The notes beneath the pieces are model-generated. The model did not search any database, was not told the DNA's origin, and saw only the letters and a list, made by a program, of their open reading frames with translations. DNA of 64,000 nt, taken from Luzula sylvatica. Its lineage: Eukaryota > Streptophyta > Magnoliopsida > Poales > Juncaceae. The translations under genes were made by a program, and so were the position numbers. Numbering within the stretch: the stretch's first letter is position 1; each line of letters begins with the position of its first letter. The stretch lies in assembly GCA_946800325.1 (NCBI GenBank), contig OX326958.1, forward strand, positions 29,242,914 to 29,306,913. Reading direction: 5' to 3'. Positions 14,580-28,439 of this stretch are shown here, piece after piece.

Positions 14580-16567
14580 CCAAGTGAAAGGCAGGATGGA
14601 TAGGAAATATAATGTTTTGAGTTGAGAATGAAAAATTGTGAACTCCATTTCTCCTATTTTATATTGTTGGGTTTATTTACGCATCAATACAATATCGAAA
14701 AATTATAAAAAAAAAAAAATAGATTATTAATACTTGAGATTTGACATTTAAATTTAAAAATTAAAATAGATACTAAAACTTTCAAAAAATGCATATTTAT
14801 TTACATTTCAAATTGTAATATGTATGCATAGCTGCTTGTATACACATATTTTGACCAATAAAAAATAATAGTATTCATGAGAAAGGTATATTAGTTGGAG
14901 ATATTTATAAAACTGTACTATGAGTGATATAGTATAGCTAAATTTTCAAATCGAAATGATCGTATAATTAATTTAGAAAAAATAACATAACGATGAATTT
15001 ATCACAAGAATAATAAAATTCACCATCGGTTCTTAATTTAAACCAAAATTTTAAATTGCAACAATCATAGAATTTTTTTTATGAGTTAAATCATAAAATG
15101 TTGTTGGCCATGTCTATTTTGTTTTTTTATTTCACAAAATGTGGATTACATATTTTCATAGGAATGGCTATTACGTATTTAAAAGTTCCGACTTTTAAAT
15201 GATAAATCTCGATTTTTAGGACTTGATTCGCAACTTTTTAAAAATGAGTTAAATCAATTATTTGTGCTTCGAACGACTTTATCGTGATACTTAAGCCTCG
15301 AGATATTTTATTAATCTCCTGTTACATTCCTCATTTGATTCAAGCTATAAATCATTAGTAGAGTTGCTTAAGCTTGGATCCGATTCTATTCTACTAATTA
15401 AAGAATCAGTGTTTAAAAGCACCTCATGAACCGAGTCATCGAATGCGGCAATTTCGAGAGGTTGAGATATGCAAATAGATTCCCCATCGTCAACGGAAAA
15501 TTAGTAATTTCCTCATCAATATTTGAATTGGAGTTGCAAAATAGGAGCTTGAAGTTTTGAAATTTTCTCTAATAATATTTCCTGATGAAATTATCAAATT
15601 TGATTCTCGAGTCCGAATTCGTGGATACTCTTCGATTCATTGTTTTCTTCAAATTTCTCCAAAAAAACTCGTCTCATTTCAGAAGCATTAACACGACCAT
15701 CCATGACTCTGGACAAAGAGTCGTTATGTTTGTTAAACTGATGTTTTAAACAATTAAATATAAAGATATTGTTTACGGTTTGATTTATACAATTATCGTT
15801 TGTATCATTATTTCAAGGTTTTCTATTTCAATTACAAATATAAGTTTTGCGATACCCCGTTTTCATTTTTTTCAATTTTCATTATCTAGTTTACGAGGAT
15901 ATGCTATTTGTAATCCATTTTCTAAATATAAATAACTTGTTGAATTTGAAGTCATTTCGGATCGAATACAAGTTTGATCTAAAGATAGAAGCGGTCTTTA
16001 TTCCCGCCTGCTCAGATACAATATGATGTTTAATTATGACCTAGAAGGGGTGAATAAACAGTTTTTATGGTTTAATTCATAATTAAGGTCTATGTAAAAT
16101 TTAGCTCAAATTCAATTAGTTGGTTGCGGTTGTGTTATTTAAGTACTTAATTTGAAAGTGCGGAAAAGTAACGAACACATAAAAGTTATTGACAAAGAGC
16201 AAGATTGCAAACACAAAAAATTATCACGAAGTTCGATACGTAGTTGCGTTAGCTTAACCTATTCTTTACTCGCTAGTCGATCGGTTCGACTTTCACGAAT
16301 ACACACGTCTCCGAAAACACCTCTCGATCAACTTGCGCCTTTTGGACATTCGATTCAATTTCTCGAATGGACGATTACAATATATCAGAGGTCGATTTAC
16401 CTATTTATATCAACACCGAAAGGTCTTAGAAATACTATGCTTAGCCGATTACAAACTATTACACTAACCTCGGTCACACGAGTTTGATTCCTTTGTGAAT
16501 TTTACTTATGTATTACTCATTTATTTCGATTTTCAATTTTTATTTTATTTTTCAAGTACATTTTTTT
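14580..16567. other. Intergenic DNA with an old repeat relic
   Basis: No gene is visible. At about 16015-16210 the phrase GACCTAGAAGGGGTGAATAA followed by GCGGAAAAGTAACGAACACA resembles a very common plant repeat of retroelement origin; I cannot define its ends. The open frame at 16152-16487 lies in this relic and has no recognisable family. Confidence 0.4.
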
Positions 16568-16718
16568 TATGTGTTACAAGTATCCGAAAAATATTCGTTA
16601 TTATTTTAAAATAAAATATTGAGATATACCACATTGAGTATCCGATATGTATCCAATGACTATCCAATGACTATCCGATACGATACAGCTTGATTTTCGA
16701 AACATCCGCGCAACACGG
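16568..16718. mobile_element. Remnant of a GTTGC/GGATAC-type MITE
   Basis: The left edge reads ATGTGTTACAAGTATCCG and the right edge ATCCGCGCAACACGGG, an imperfect inverted repeat around TATCCGATA-type motifs. It is a shorter, more decayed relative of the element at 54808-55262. No target duplication is visible. Confidence 0.45.
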
Positions 16719-16890
16719 GTCGTGAATGATTCACAAATCATCCACCAACTGGTTAGATCTGTGGGTCACAATGAGTGTAGACTGTAGAGGGAGAGCTTGA
16801 TTGGATCAATTCATACAATGTGATTAAATGTGATTAAAAGAAATACAGGCCCTTGTGTTTTATTTTCATTGAGCCGTCCTTATTAATTAC

Positions 16891-17854
<964 letters not shown>

Positions 17855-18406
17855 ATGGGTGATGATGATTTGAGTGTTTTGTTATAGTTGTTATTTTAGT
17901 AGAGATTATGTGGTAATTTTGGATTTTGAGTGTTGAATTAAGAGTTCTTAGTTTTTTTGGAATACTTGTGGAGACTTTTTTGGATATTATTATGTCGTTG
18001 ATTTTGTTTTTTTGCAATGGTTTAGTTTATTCGTGACATGATAATTTTGAGCTATCTTTGTGTTGATGGTATTTAAATTGTCATCTTTTTAGTGAGGTGT
18101 TTTGTTCAATTTTATTTGAGCTTACTTTACGGTCAATTTCTTTTAGGATAAGCAATTCTATGACTTTAAACAAGTAATGATGTTTAGAATTTTGAGATTT
18201 GAGTGATTGCATGTACCATTTTAATGTAATTATTTTCATTCGAATTAATTCATAATATATTATATAACAATAATTAGTATTTGAATTATGTTAAAAAATA
18301 TGCAACTGTCTCCTTCATTAGTCTTAAGTTATATTCACTCTCTCGACCAAATATTAACATTCGAGCAATACTTTCTTTATTTCTTCAAAAAAAATCTAGC
18401 ATCGAA
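17855..18406. other. 3' flank of the eS19 gene
   Basis: T-rich DNA consistent with a 3' UTR and terminator region, followed by plain AT-rich sequence. No gene is visible. Confidence 0.5.
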
Positions 18407-18986
18407 TCAATGTTGTAAATATCGGAAGTTGGAACGGATCGGGTTGGACATTGGCTAAAGAGTTGATGATTAATCGGAGACTAGTCGGAAATTAGTCGGG
18501 AAATATAATTTGTCCAAATCATCATTTTTTATATATAATACTATAATTTTTTAATTAAGAAGAAATAACATTACTAAAAATTTATATAACATAACTTCAA
18601 ATTCAAAATTCATACAAAAGATAAATATCATAATTCCAAGTCCAAAAACAATAACATAGCCTATTTTATTTAATAATTTCTCATAAATATCAAAACAAAA
18701 CGAACACATAAACCAAATAAACATCAAAATTTAAATTAAAATAAACTAAATCGCTCTGAATCAAATTTATCATCGACAATTCTCCTCGCCTCTGAATCAT
18801 TATTATAGTTATTATGAAATTTAAATATTTACTTATGTTGATAAAAATCGGGCTAAAACGGTCTAAAGTCGGACAAATACCGGTCAATGTCGGATTAAAA
18901 TCGGTTGACTGACTTGAACAAATTGACTTGACATTGTCGAGTCGTACTAGTCAAGAACGGTGACTAATTATGACTTTTGCAATACT
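18407..18986. mobile_element. hAT-like short-motif MITE (family C) with perfect 8-bp duplication
   Basis: The flanks GCATCGAA (18399-18406) and GCATCGAA (18987-18994) are identical. The ends TCAATGTTGTAAA and TTTTGCAATACT form an imperfect inverted repeat. Near each end are runs of short motifs (AGTCGGAAATTAGTCGGG left; GTCGGACAAATACCGGTC right) and the centre is AT-rich. Non-coding, 580 bp. Confidence 0.78.
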
Positions 18987-19136
18987 GCATCGAACATACT
19001 AGCATTCAAGATCGGCAACAAAAATTTCTCTTTCTCTCTCTATCATTTATCTTATGTTCTATTATTTTTATTCTGATTGTCGGCAAGTATTTAATTCCTT
19101 TTAGTCCATTTCATAATTTTTTATGTAATCAAGTAT

Positions 19137-19285
19137 TGTTAAGCCGAGCCGAGCTATCTCGATTAAAAACGAATCGAGTTTTAACTTGAGTTTTTAGCTC
19201 CAACTTTAACGATAAACGAGCCGAACCGATCCGGATTGATTTTGAGTGAGCATAGCTCGTTCGAAGTCGACTCGGTCGTAACCCT
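19137..19285. repeat. Relic of a CGAGC/GAGCCGA motif repeat
   Basis: GCCGAGCCGAGCTATCTCGA at the left and TAGCTCGTTCGAAGTCGACT at the right hold the same short motifs in opposite orientations, like the better preserved motif-built elements elsewhere in the window. Ends and target duplication are not clear. Confidence 0.4.
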
Positions 19286-19649
19286 ATGGTAAACTGGTAA
19301 TGTTTGCAAGAGTTGCAAACAAAAGAAGGAAAAAAAAGATTATATTGCTAGTAATTTTTTTTAATATTTTTTTCTGAAACATTTGGCACATCATTGTTTA
19401 TTTGTTTTTTTTTGTTAAAGTGCCTTTTATTTGTTAAATTCATTGACCCATTGTCGTCATGTCATAGTTGAAGAATTACAAAATGTAGAATTTTAAGAAG
19501 TTAAATTGAAGAAAAATAGATCAACTCAATTGTTAAAGAACTCAATTCGAATTTTTCTTATTGTTATTCATCACCAAAGTAAAAATAAATATATATATCA
19601 TCTTAATAAACAAAACATGAACAAACACTATAACAATGAAATCACAATG

Positions 19650-20219
19650 CTAATGTTTCTTCATCAAGCCATGCGCTAGTTTCACGTATTCTCCAACTCC
19701 ACCTCCACCTCCACTCGAATGGGTTCCACTCTGTTTCCCTAAGAAACCCTCAGCCATTTTGACATAGCCTCCGATTCCCCCCTCCGTCTCTTCTTCTACT
19801 TTCTCTATCTTCTTCTTCTTACCACTACTTTGCTGCGAAGAAGAAGAAGACTGCGGCTTAGATGCATTATCTGAAGAACTATTTTGGCTGGTCGAATTTT
19901 CAGTTGGTTTCGACGGTTTTGTCGAAGAATCATCTTCATCTGGAATAGGATTAGAATGAGAAGAATGGTATTGATGGAGATAACCCTCAGCCTTTTCCAT
20001 GTATTTGCCCAAGCTCTTTTCTTCGAGTTTACTATAGTGGGCCGCGGCATGGATGAGATCGGCAGCAGCACCGGCAGCTTTCCCCTTGTCGATTTTGTGG
20101 GTCTCCTTGCGGAAACCCGCCATGGCCGCCTCCGCCACCACATGTGCGCTCGAGAACAGCTCCGCCGGGGAAGTTTTCGTTTCGAGCTTGTGAGTATTGG
20201 TATCGGGTTTAGATTCCAT
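19650..20219 (-). CDS. Nodulin-related protein (NRP1-like)
   Basis: A single exon of 189 codons. I start at MESKPDTNTH; an in-frame ATG 10 codons upstream (20249) exists but adds a hydrophobic tail unlike the family. The N-terminal half has the family block AELFSSAHVVAEAAMAGF, then DKGKAAGAAADLIHAAAHYS and KYMEKAEGYLHQY. A Ser/Gln/Lys-rich linker follows, then two related units, GGYVKMAEGFLGKQ and GEYVKLAHGLMKKH, separated by a Gly run. In Arabidopsis, NRP1 is linked to heat and ABA responses. No membrane segment or enzyme motif is seen. The internal duplication of the C-terminal unit is directly visible. Confidence 0.8.
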   Translation of the reverse strand: MESKPDTNTHKLETKTSPAELFSSAHVVAEAAMAGFRKETHKIDKGKAAGAAADLIHAAAHYSKLEEKSLGKYMEKAEGYLHQYHSSHSNPIPDEDDSSTKPSKPTENSTSQNSSSDNASKPQSSSSSQQSSGKKKKIEKVEEETEGGIGGYVKMAEGFLGKQSGTHSSGGGGGVGEYVKLAHGLMKKH

Positions 20220-20686
20220 GATTACGAGAAGTTCTGATTGAAAGATCAAACAAGAATGAGAAGAGGATTGAGATTTGCAATGGAGTGGCTTGAGAATTTA
20301 AATTGGTGTATGGCGTTGAATTTGGAACTTTCCTTCGTGGCGGGGAAGACGAGTGGAGGATGAACTAGGAGATTCGGTGTGACCTTCAATATTGTAGAAA
20401 TTTTGGCAATGGATGGCTTCGCTTTAATAAACAGTATATCGAGCACACACAGATAGATACAGACATGGGTTAACAGTAAACACGGATTAGATAAAATGTC
20501 AACCGCGTTATGGTATGTATAATGTATGTATGGCTAGTCAAAGTCGTAGTGCCGGAAGAATTCTATTGTGTCAATTTGATTTTGTGGAGATTAACAAGAA
20601 AACTTTTCTTTTAAGGAATTAAGGAGCCAATAAACTAACTTCATGTATTGGACCAATCAACATAGCAATAGTGCAAATTATACATT

Positions 20687-21223
20687 GGGAAGCGTTATTT
20701 TTAGAGCGAATATTTCTGAATCTAGAGCAATTATATCAAAATTTCCAAAATATCCTTCTCTAATCAATGTTGATCAATTGTTATAATTAAAAACTAACAT
20801 CAATGTAAATAATTAAAAATTTATTTTCTTCCATCATGTTCTCTATATTTGAAATAATATCAATAAATAACACCCCTTCATAAATAGTTCAAAACAATAA
20901 TAATATTGAAATCAATAAAAATATTTATTTTACAAAATAACAACTTTCTCAGACCCAAATATACTAAAACTAATTCAACTCGATATAAAAAAATGTTCAG
21001 TGATCTTTGATCCGTAAATAATCTTACTCACTTCTTTGATGTCCAATAATAAAAATTTGCATTATAAAAAATAATTTGTTATAATGAAACAAATACAATA
21101 AAACTTATAATTATTTACTTCAAATCATACAAAAAAAATCTTATGATTAGAAAAGGGTATTTTGGGAACTTTGATATAGTTTCTCTAGATTCAGAAATAT
21201 CGGCTCTAGAAATAGCGCTTCCC
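20687..21223. mobile_element. Mutator-like MITE with long TIRs and perfect 9-bp duplication
   Basis: The flanks TTATACATT (20678-20686 and 21224-21232) are identical. The left end GGGAAGCGTTATTTTTAGAG and the inverted right end GGGAAGCGCTATTTCTAGAG continue as an inverted repeat of about 80 bp that includes TATTTCTGAATCTAGAG. The centre is AT-rich and non-coding. Long TIRs with a 9-bp duplication are the mark of Mutator-like elements. Confidence 0.85.
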
Positions 21224-21359
21224 TTATACATTTTATACATTTAAGCATTAACCAATATATAGAATCTAGTTAGCCCGGTTCACCTATGGGAGCGTTAATT
21301 AAAACGTGCATAATAATGTAATATCATTGTTATCTTGACATACTTTAATTTCGCATATC

Positions 21360-21638
21360 ATTTGGTTTAATGCTTAAAAAACGTCTCCCGTGAGTACGAT
21401 GACCGTCGATTAGAATCGACGGGATCCGCTTACCCTATCGATGAAGAAGAAACACAATCTCACTACTGAGACACTGAGACCCGTCACGGGACAACGAAAT
21501 TGACCGTGAAACCGCCCCACCAAAGATCAAAGATCAAAGTAAATCGTAATTCCTTGCAAGATCCGGAAATACGTTTTCAGTAATGCGCTAGGCGACTAAA
21601 TTTGAGAGAGTTACGGAAGTCAAACGTGCGTATTCACT
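21360..21638. other. Non-coding DNA left of the protease fragment
   Basis: Moderately GC-rich compared with its surroundings, with CGATTAGAATCGACGGG as a short inverted repeat. I see no gene in it. It may be decayed retroelement sequence, given its neighbour. Confidence 0.3.
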
Positions 21639-21905
21639 TTGCCGACAAATTCTTCGGTAAAAGCCGTGTGGATAGTCGAGGACACGTATATACGACTCGG
21701 TAAATTGTGCATACCCGTCAATTTCGTGTTAATAGACGTTATAGAGAACAAACAAATCTTCTTCATCCTAGGTCTCCCGTTCTTGGCTACGACCGGCACG
21801 GCAAATAACAAATTCACAGGAAGATTGACCCTCTGTGTTGATGACTCGGATCACGATCAAAACAAAGAGAGAACTAAAACTGATTTAATTATGAATGTTT
21901 CGGCA
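21639..21905 (+). pseudogene. Fragment of a Ty3/Gypsy-type retroelement aspartic protease
   Basis: An 89-codon frame contains SSVKAVWIVEDTYIRLGKLC, then PVNFVLIDV, FFILGLPFLATTGT and GRLTLCVDD. This is the C-terminal half of the retropepsin domain of plant Ty3/Gypsy Gag-Pol proteins, where the family has I-L-G-R-P-F-L; here Arg is Leu. The active-site part that should lie upstream is not recognisable, and no reverse transcriptase follows. It is therefore a host retrotransposon relic, not a working gene. Confidence 0.72.
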
Positions 21906-22254
21906 TGACATGTAAAATGTAGGACTAAAAGTAATTATTTTCCAAGAAGAATAGAAAAAAAAAATGAAAGAGAGTAATTTAATACGATACATCGTATTAT
22001 CGAGATTCATTGTATCGTTTCGTGCTCATGGTTATATTTCAAAAGATAAATAAAATCCTTCTTTTCTCTGAACTTTTTGAGTGTTCTCATAAATTATAAA
22101 CTTTTAGGGCGTGTTTGCTAGGTCAGTTTTGTGTAGCAGCAGGAAACTCATAGTTTCAGGAAACCAATATGTGAATATCAGGAAACTATTGTAGCAGGAA
22201 AATGCAAAAACTGCGAGTGTAGGATGTTTAAATGGTGTTTGATGAAAACCTAGG

Positions 22255-22305
<51 letters not shown>

Positions 22306-22306
22306 A
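22255..22306. repeat. (TTG)n microsatellite, about 17 units
   Basis: Uninterrupted TTG units within the Harbinger-like element. Confidence 0.95.
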
Positions 22307-22430
22307 AATTATGTATATTATTATTATTTTCTAAATATATTTTTAATTATGTATTATTTTTTTATAATTACAATTTTCATTATTATTATTATGATTATTA
22401 TTATTATTATCTAAATACAATTTTCATTAT

Positions 22431-22912
<482 letters not shown>

Positions 22913-23099
22913 ATCATTAATTTCTAAATACATTTTTAATACAACTAAATTTTAGAGATAATTATTTTTTTAATGGAACAAATTTTTTGAGAATATTATT
23001 TCTTTAATACCAATAATCTTTAGAAAATATTATTTTTGTTAATAAAACTAATATTTAGAGAATATTATTTTTCTATACAACTAAATTTTAATACCATGA

Positions 23100-23420
23100 A
23101 TAAAATTAAATATGATTTATGATACAAAGACGGTATACGGAACCGATATCTGATCTCGAATACGAACACAAATATGATTTATAATACAAATACAGATACA
23201 AATATAGTATTCGGCATCCGATATTCGAAATCCGATTTCGGATACGAATACGAATACGATTCTGGTATCCGATACAAATACAGTTATGAATAAGATATAC
23301 GGTAACCAATATCCGATTTCGAATACGAATGTGGATACAAATACGATATACTATACATGTATCCGATTTTGAATACGAATACGAATAGGGTATTCGATAT
23401 CTGATTTCGTATATCGTATA
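23100..23420. repeat. Degenerate GATACGAATACG motif block
   Basis: About 320 bp made of variants of CGATATCCGATTTCGAATACG in both orientations. The composition is like the motif-built hAT-like elements, and it lies nested inside the Harbinger-like element. I could not fix terminal repeats or a target duplication. Confidence 0.5.
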
Positions 23421-23997
23421 TCGTATTCAAATTTATTAAAAAAAAAACAGCCTACTAAATTACTGTTGTACGGATTAAATAAAATTTCAAATACAAAAAT
23501 AATATCATTTTTGACAAAAAAAAATGATATCATTTTCAATTTTACCAATTAAATAACTATTAACAAATAATAAATTATAGCCATTAAGTCCAAATTTATT
23601 AAAAGATACCCATGTGCAACAACCTTTCTCTCTCCTTTCCTTGGAATAATCCAATCCGATTGGATTTTTGAAAACTCAACAAAAAGCTTGCTTTCTTCCA
23701 ATCCTGAAGTTCCTATGCCCAAATCCACAAAATAATTTTTGATGTCCGAACAGCAGTTTTTAGAAGTGATAGGATTCTTAACATTCCCCCAAAACTTGTC
23801 TTCAAAACTTTGAGTCCGAACAGGGCCTTAGGGTTCATTGTGAAAGTTTTGCAATTTATACTTTCCACAGGATTATACACCTAAAATTCTGCAAGTATAG
23901 CAGATCAATATGAGCCGTTGATTTTTGCTCGTTCTATCCATCCAAACATTCTTCTATACACATTCTGAAGGCAGAGCAGTAAGCTGAAGCTCGAACC

Positions 23998-24893
23998 ATG
24001 ATTTCTCCTTCATCAATGGCTTGCTCTATTCCTGCCTTCACTGACGTGACGAAGAGATTCAGCGCCTCTTTAGCAACCTCCGATTCTTCTTTCTCCAAGG
24101 CTCCGTTTGTGGCCTTTCCTCTGGCCGTTTCAATTTCCATTCTTCTCTGGACAAATCCAGGTATTTGTTCGCAATTTGGTTACGATTTCTATTTTCAGTC
24201 AAGGAATTTATGTAAATTAAAATGGTTTTGGTACCATTTGTTTGTAAAAGAAAATCTTAGGGAATATTAACAAACAGTTCATGTGCATGATTTTTCAATT
24301 TTATGTGAATTAATTGCTATTATTCGATTTTATTTTATTTTATTTTTTAAATGCAAATATGAATTATGACAAAATCTTTTTGGAATTCAATTGCAGTTAA
24401 TGCTGGTATTCTTTCCGGTTCCACCGGCTTGGAAGCCATACCAGGTCCTCAATTGCCAAAAATCGATTTTCTCGACAAATGGAACGGTAATTTATAAAAA
24501 ATCTTAATCTTACATCTTGCATGAACTTTAACCAATTAGATAACGAATCGGCCTTGTTCTTCCCTATTTCAAAGACAATAATCAAAAGAGATACTCCGAG
24601 CTCGATTCGCAATTCAAATCTTCCAAAGTTCTTCAAGAGCTACTGGAGAAATCGAAGCTAAACAAAGAAAAGTACGTTACTTTTAAAACATGTTTTTTTT
24701 ATATGAAATTGAAAATTAATCATTGTGTGATTTTGACGAATTATAAATTTTTAGGAACGAGAGATCGATTCAAGACAAGTATTGCTTGCGAGGGGCGGAG
24801 TGGGGAGTGGGAGACTGCTCTACCGAAGGCATGACCGAGAAAGAAAGAGACGATTTTATTGCCGCGCTAAAAAAACGAATTGGCCCGGAATAA
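23998..24893 (+). CDS. PsaN-like chloroplast protein, 4 exons
   Basis: Exons: 23998-24160, 24397-24486, 24575-24671, 24755-24893, giving 162 residues. The N-terminus is Ser/Ala-rich (MISPSSMACSIPAF) and suits a chloroplast transit peptide, followed by a hydrophobic stretch, FVAFPLAVSISILLW, that may be a thylakoid signal or membrane anchor. The mature part begins NAGILSGSTGLEAIPGPQLP and contains KVLQELLEKSKLNKEKN, DKYCLRGAEWGVGDC and a short acidic tail. The paired Cys and the ELLEKSK/NK region recall photosystem I subunit N; I think this is the PsaN-related protein of unknown role, not PsaN itself. The family name is from memory. Splice phases join cleanly. Confidence 0.62.
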
Positions 24894-25440
24894 TCAAGTA
24901 TTGTGTGCTTGTTTTATCGGTCTTATTCTTGGTTAGTTAGAGATATGATAATAATATTATATCTTCTTTACTATTATTATATTATCAATTATGTAACGTT
25001 AAGCTCTATCGATACTGGTTTAATCCATAGTTTATGTTTTATTTTATGGGGAGTTATATCTTGATTAATTAGCTGGTTTAATCCATGAGTTATATCATAA
25101 GCTCATTAATTGATAATTATTCAAAATATTCTCGAAAAATGATATATCATAAGCAAAAATGATGTATGATAGAACTCTCCTTATTTTATTTTTCGAAAAA
25201 ATAAATAAAATATATTCGTGTAATCAGCTCCGTTGTTTTTACTTTTGTTCCAGTTAGCAAATAAGAAATAAGATTTTGAAATCTAGAAAAAAATGTTTCT
25301 TTTTCTTTATTTATTTATTTTTATTTTTTATTGGAAATAGTATATTAATGCAGGAAATGATCATATGAAACATTTGATACTAAACATCGTATTAACGGTG
25401 AGATCGTCTTTGAGATCCGTGCTGATGATAGACGGTAAAG
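24894..25440. other. Intergenic DNA
   Basis: AT-rich 3' flank of the PsaN-like gene. I see no gene in it. Confidence 0.5.
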
Positions 25441-26633
25441 GAGAGTTCTGTTAAGTGTCTTTCGACTCTTTCCAGCTAAACCCTTTCTCTCCGTCTCCTT
25501 CCTCTCGCTCGCTCATATAAACGAGACAAGAGAGGGAGGGAGGAACGACTGAGATTCTCTTCGGCGGCACCACCCTTTCTCTCCGGCGTTTTTTCCCCTT
25601 TCTCCTCTCTCTCGCTGGTGGAGAAATTCCTCTCACTCGCACACCCTTATCTCGCCGAATTACTTCCTAGATCTATGAGTTTTGTCCACATGGAGTCGTA
25701 GATGTACTTCCTCCTCTACTGTATCTGAGATTGGTTGCTTTCGTTTTCGGCCCGAAGCAGGTACCTGATATTGGGTAAATAAAACCATACGTTTTACTCG
25801 ATTTATTGGATTTTTCAGCATTTTGTTTCACACTGTTTTCTGCTGCAAAATTGCCTTTCACTATATAATTTACAAATAGGACCCGCTTATTATCGTAATT
25901 TTTTATTAGGTCCCTGAGAAATAAAATATTTGTTGGAGGTCTGAATATGCTCCGATTTTGGCGGGAAAGAGACATCAGACTCAAATTGCCCGCCAATTCC
26001 CCCTAATTTAGTTTCAAAAAGGTTTTCCTTTCATTCTTTTCGTATTTCATTATCTCATATTATGAAAAGATGGTGTCTTGCTAATTTTTTGCTTGCTTGG
26101 TGTCTGGTCTCTGAAGGTCTCGTTTAGTAAAATCCGAGTTGGGTTTTAGGTTAGTTTTTTTTGTTTTGTTTTGATAAATTAGGTTAGTTGTGTTATTTTA
26201 CTCAAAATCCTGTTCTTTCAATTTAGCATTTACGAACTTATATAATATTGTAAATTTGTTGTCTTTTTGAGAAATTTTTCTGCTTATTGCATCATTTGAG
26301 AATCATTGTTTTTACTAGCTTGAATTATTTACTGACACTAATTTTTTTACTTCTACCAGAACAGGTGAATTTTTCTCCAATATTTATCATTTTATTCCCC
26401 AAAATCTTTACAATTTCGAGATCAATAATATTGTATGCCTGTATTACGTCCATTCACCTTCAAATCAGTCTCTTTAAGCTGGTAAACTATTTCAAATTGA
26501 AATTCCAATTAAATATTTCTCCAAACAATTTAAAATAATCTCTCTTTTCTTCAGGAATACTAAATTATCACAAACCTCAAAACACGAACTAAACCTCTTC
26601 CAAAAAATCCAGAGACAATACAAAACCCTAAAA
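25441..26633 (+). promoter_or_regulatory. Probable promoter, leader and leader intron of the dTMP kinase gene
   Basis: The segment 25470-25680 is CT-rich (TCTCTCCG, CCTCTCTCTCGCTGG), as in plant 5' leaders. GAAGCAG before GTACCT at 25759 is a good donor, and TCTTCAG at 26554 a good acceptor followed by a leader that reaches the kinase ATG. A small upstream frame starts at 25675 (MSFVHMES). I infer a leader intron of about 0.8 kb. No organelle-targeting exon is evident. Confidence 0.4.
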
Positions 26634-27597
26634 ATGGAGAACCAAAATCATGACTCGCGCGGGTCCCTCATAGTTCTCGAAGGGCTAGACAGGAGCGGGA
26701 AATCATCGCAATGCACCAAATTGGTTTCCCACTTGCAAGCAAATGGTTTACCAGTCGAAGCTTGGCGATTTCCTGACAGAACAACGGGCGTTGGCAAAAT
26801 GATTTCGTCTTATTTGAATAACGAGTCTCAATTGGATGACAGGGCCATTCATTTGCTTTTCAGCGCAAATCGCTGGGAGAAAAGGTACAATTATTAATTT
26901 CTTTATTTTTTAATAATTTTGATTTACTTATATATTTTTTTTATATTTAGGAATTTGATGGAAAGTAAGCTAAGGAACGGTACCAGTCTTATCGTAGATC
27001 GGTACTGTTATTCAGGAGTGGCTTTCTCAGCTTCTAAAGGACTCGATATTAATTGGTGCAAGGTAAAACATGTTCATTTCATTTAATTTTTAATAAATAT
27101 ATATATTAAAATGCTGTGATGTAATTATTTAAATGTAGGCTCCAGAAGAGGGATTACTAGCTCCAGATCTCGTCATATTTCTCGATATTCCACCCGAGGT
27201 AATTTTTTTATGCAAATAAATAAATAAATATCAATTCGGTCCTTTGTTTTTATGTATTGATATTTGATATATACTTTTTAAAAAAATATGAAATATTTTA
27301 GAGAGCAGCTGAGAGGGGAGGATACGGAACGGAAAGGTACGAGAAAATAGAATTTCAAAAGAAGGTCGCTGAGAATTATCACGCTCTTAAGGGTTCTAAT
27401 TGGGAGGTAATTATCGATTATCGAATCTCAATTTTCTTTATTTGAATTTGAATTTTTTTTAATACTTTGTTTTATGAAAGGTTGTTAATGGATGCCTGGA
27501 GATGGATGCGATAGAAGAGAAAATAAGAGAGCATGCGATGGATTCTATAACGAAATGTAAAAGTGGAAAGCCGCTCGTTAATCTTTGGTCTAATTGA
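26634..27597 (+). CDS. Thymidylate (dTMP) kinase, 5 exons
   Basis: Exons: 26634-26884, 26951-27062, 27139-27198, 27302-27406, 27481-27597, giving 214 residues. The P-loop [11 protein letters not shown] covers residues 16-26. The TMP-binding region is [18 protein letters not shown], followed by [11 protein letters not shown], the DRY motif in [18 protein letters not shown], then [13 protein letters not shown] and the lid [11 protein letters not shown]. It phosphorylates dTMP to dTDP for DNA synthesis. The arrangement is that of eukaryotic dTMP kinases. This form has no obvious transit peptide; Arabidopsis makes organelle and cytosol forms, so an upstream start remains possible. A 3' copy lies at 31179-31590. 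Confidence 0.93.
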
Positions 27598-28439
27598 ATG
27601 ATTAGGTCGAATTTGAAATAAAGGTTTTATTTTGATTTTGATTTGATTGAGGTTTGCTTTGGTTTCTCTTAGTTGGTTTAGGATTATTAGCATGGAGTTT
27701 TTTCTGGATTATTTTACATGAATTTTGAACAAGTAATTTATGGCAATTTAGACGTTTTTAACTAATTTTGAATGATAAAATTAAATCATTTTCCTGATAA
27801 TAACAATATATCAGTTGACAAATTCTTCAAACAATACAAATATCTTCAAATTAATATCATTCAAATTTGCATTTCCAAGAGTATTTCCTTTCACCAAAGA
27901 ATACAAATAAAAAGAAGTCTCCTTATGTAAGCCTTTCGTACTGTTGGTTTCTTCAATTAATTGCGGTTTCTTCAATTAGTTGAGTAAAACCCGGCATATT
28001 TCTTCAAGATTGAGCCTAATAAAAATGAAATTTAAACATATGATAAACAATCTAAATATAAACACATGATAAACAAACTAAATTACATTTTCCTTGGGAC
28101 ATTTTGAAGAATAGACTCCCTGCAAAGTGGTATAAAATTTGAGAAATGTCAACTATTAAAATTAGGTTTTCAAAACATGAAACTATTTGATATCGATTGT
28201 TGAGGGCTAATTGTTGGTTACTTGCATAACTAATAGCTTAGTGGAACTAATTTATAAGGTTCAACAGAAAAACTTCTTTCTATTTTCTGGATTTGAAACG
28301 CTAATTTGATAAGAAAATGATTTTAAAAGAATAAATATAGTATTTGTAATTTTTAAGGGACGAATTTTTTTTTTGTGTGTTTTTGCAGGAATATATTAGA
28401 AATTACCTCCTGAAATATTAATTGTAACATCGCAGTCAT

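Noticed and set aside
23934..24140. Minus-strand frame MEIETARGKATNGALEKEES opposite the PsaN-like exon 1
   Set aside because: The plus strand has a four-exon model with matching splice phases and a recognisable protein; the minus frame ends without partner exons.
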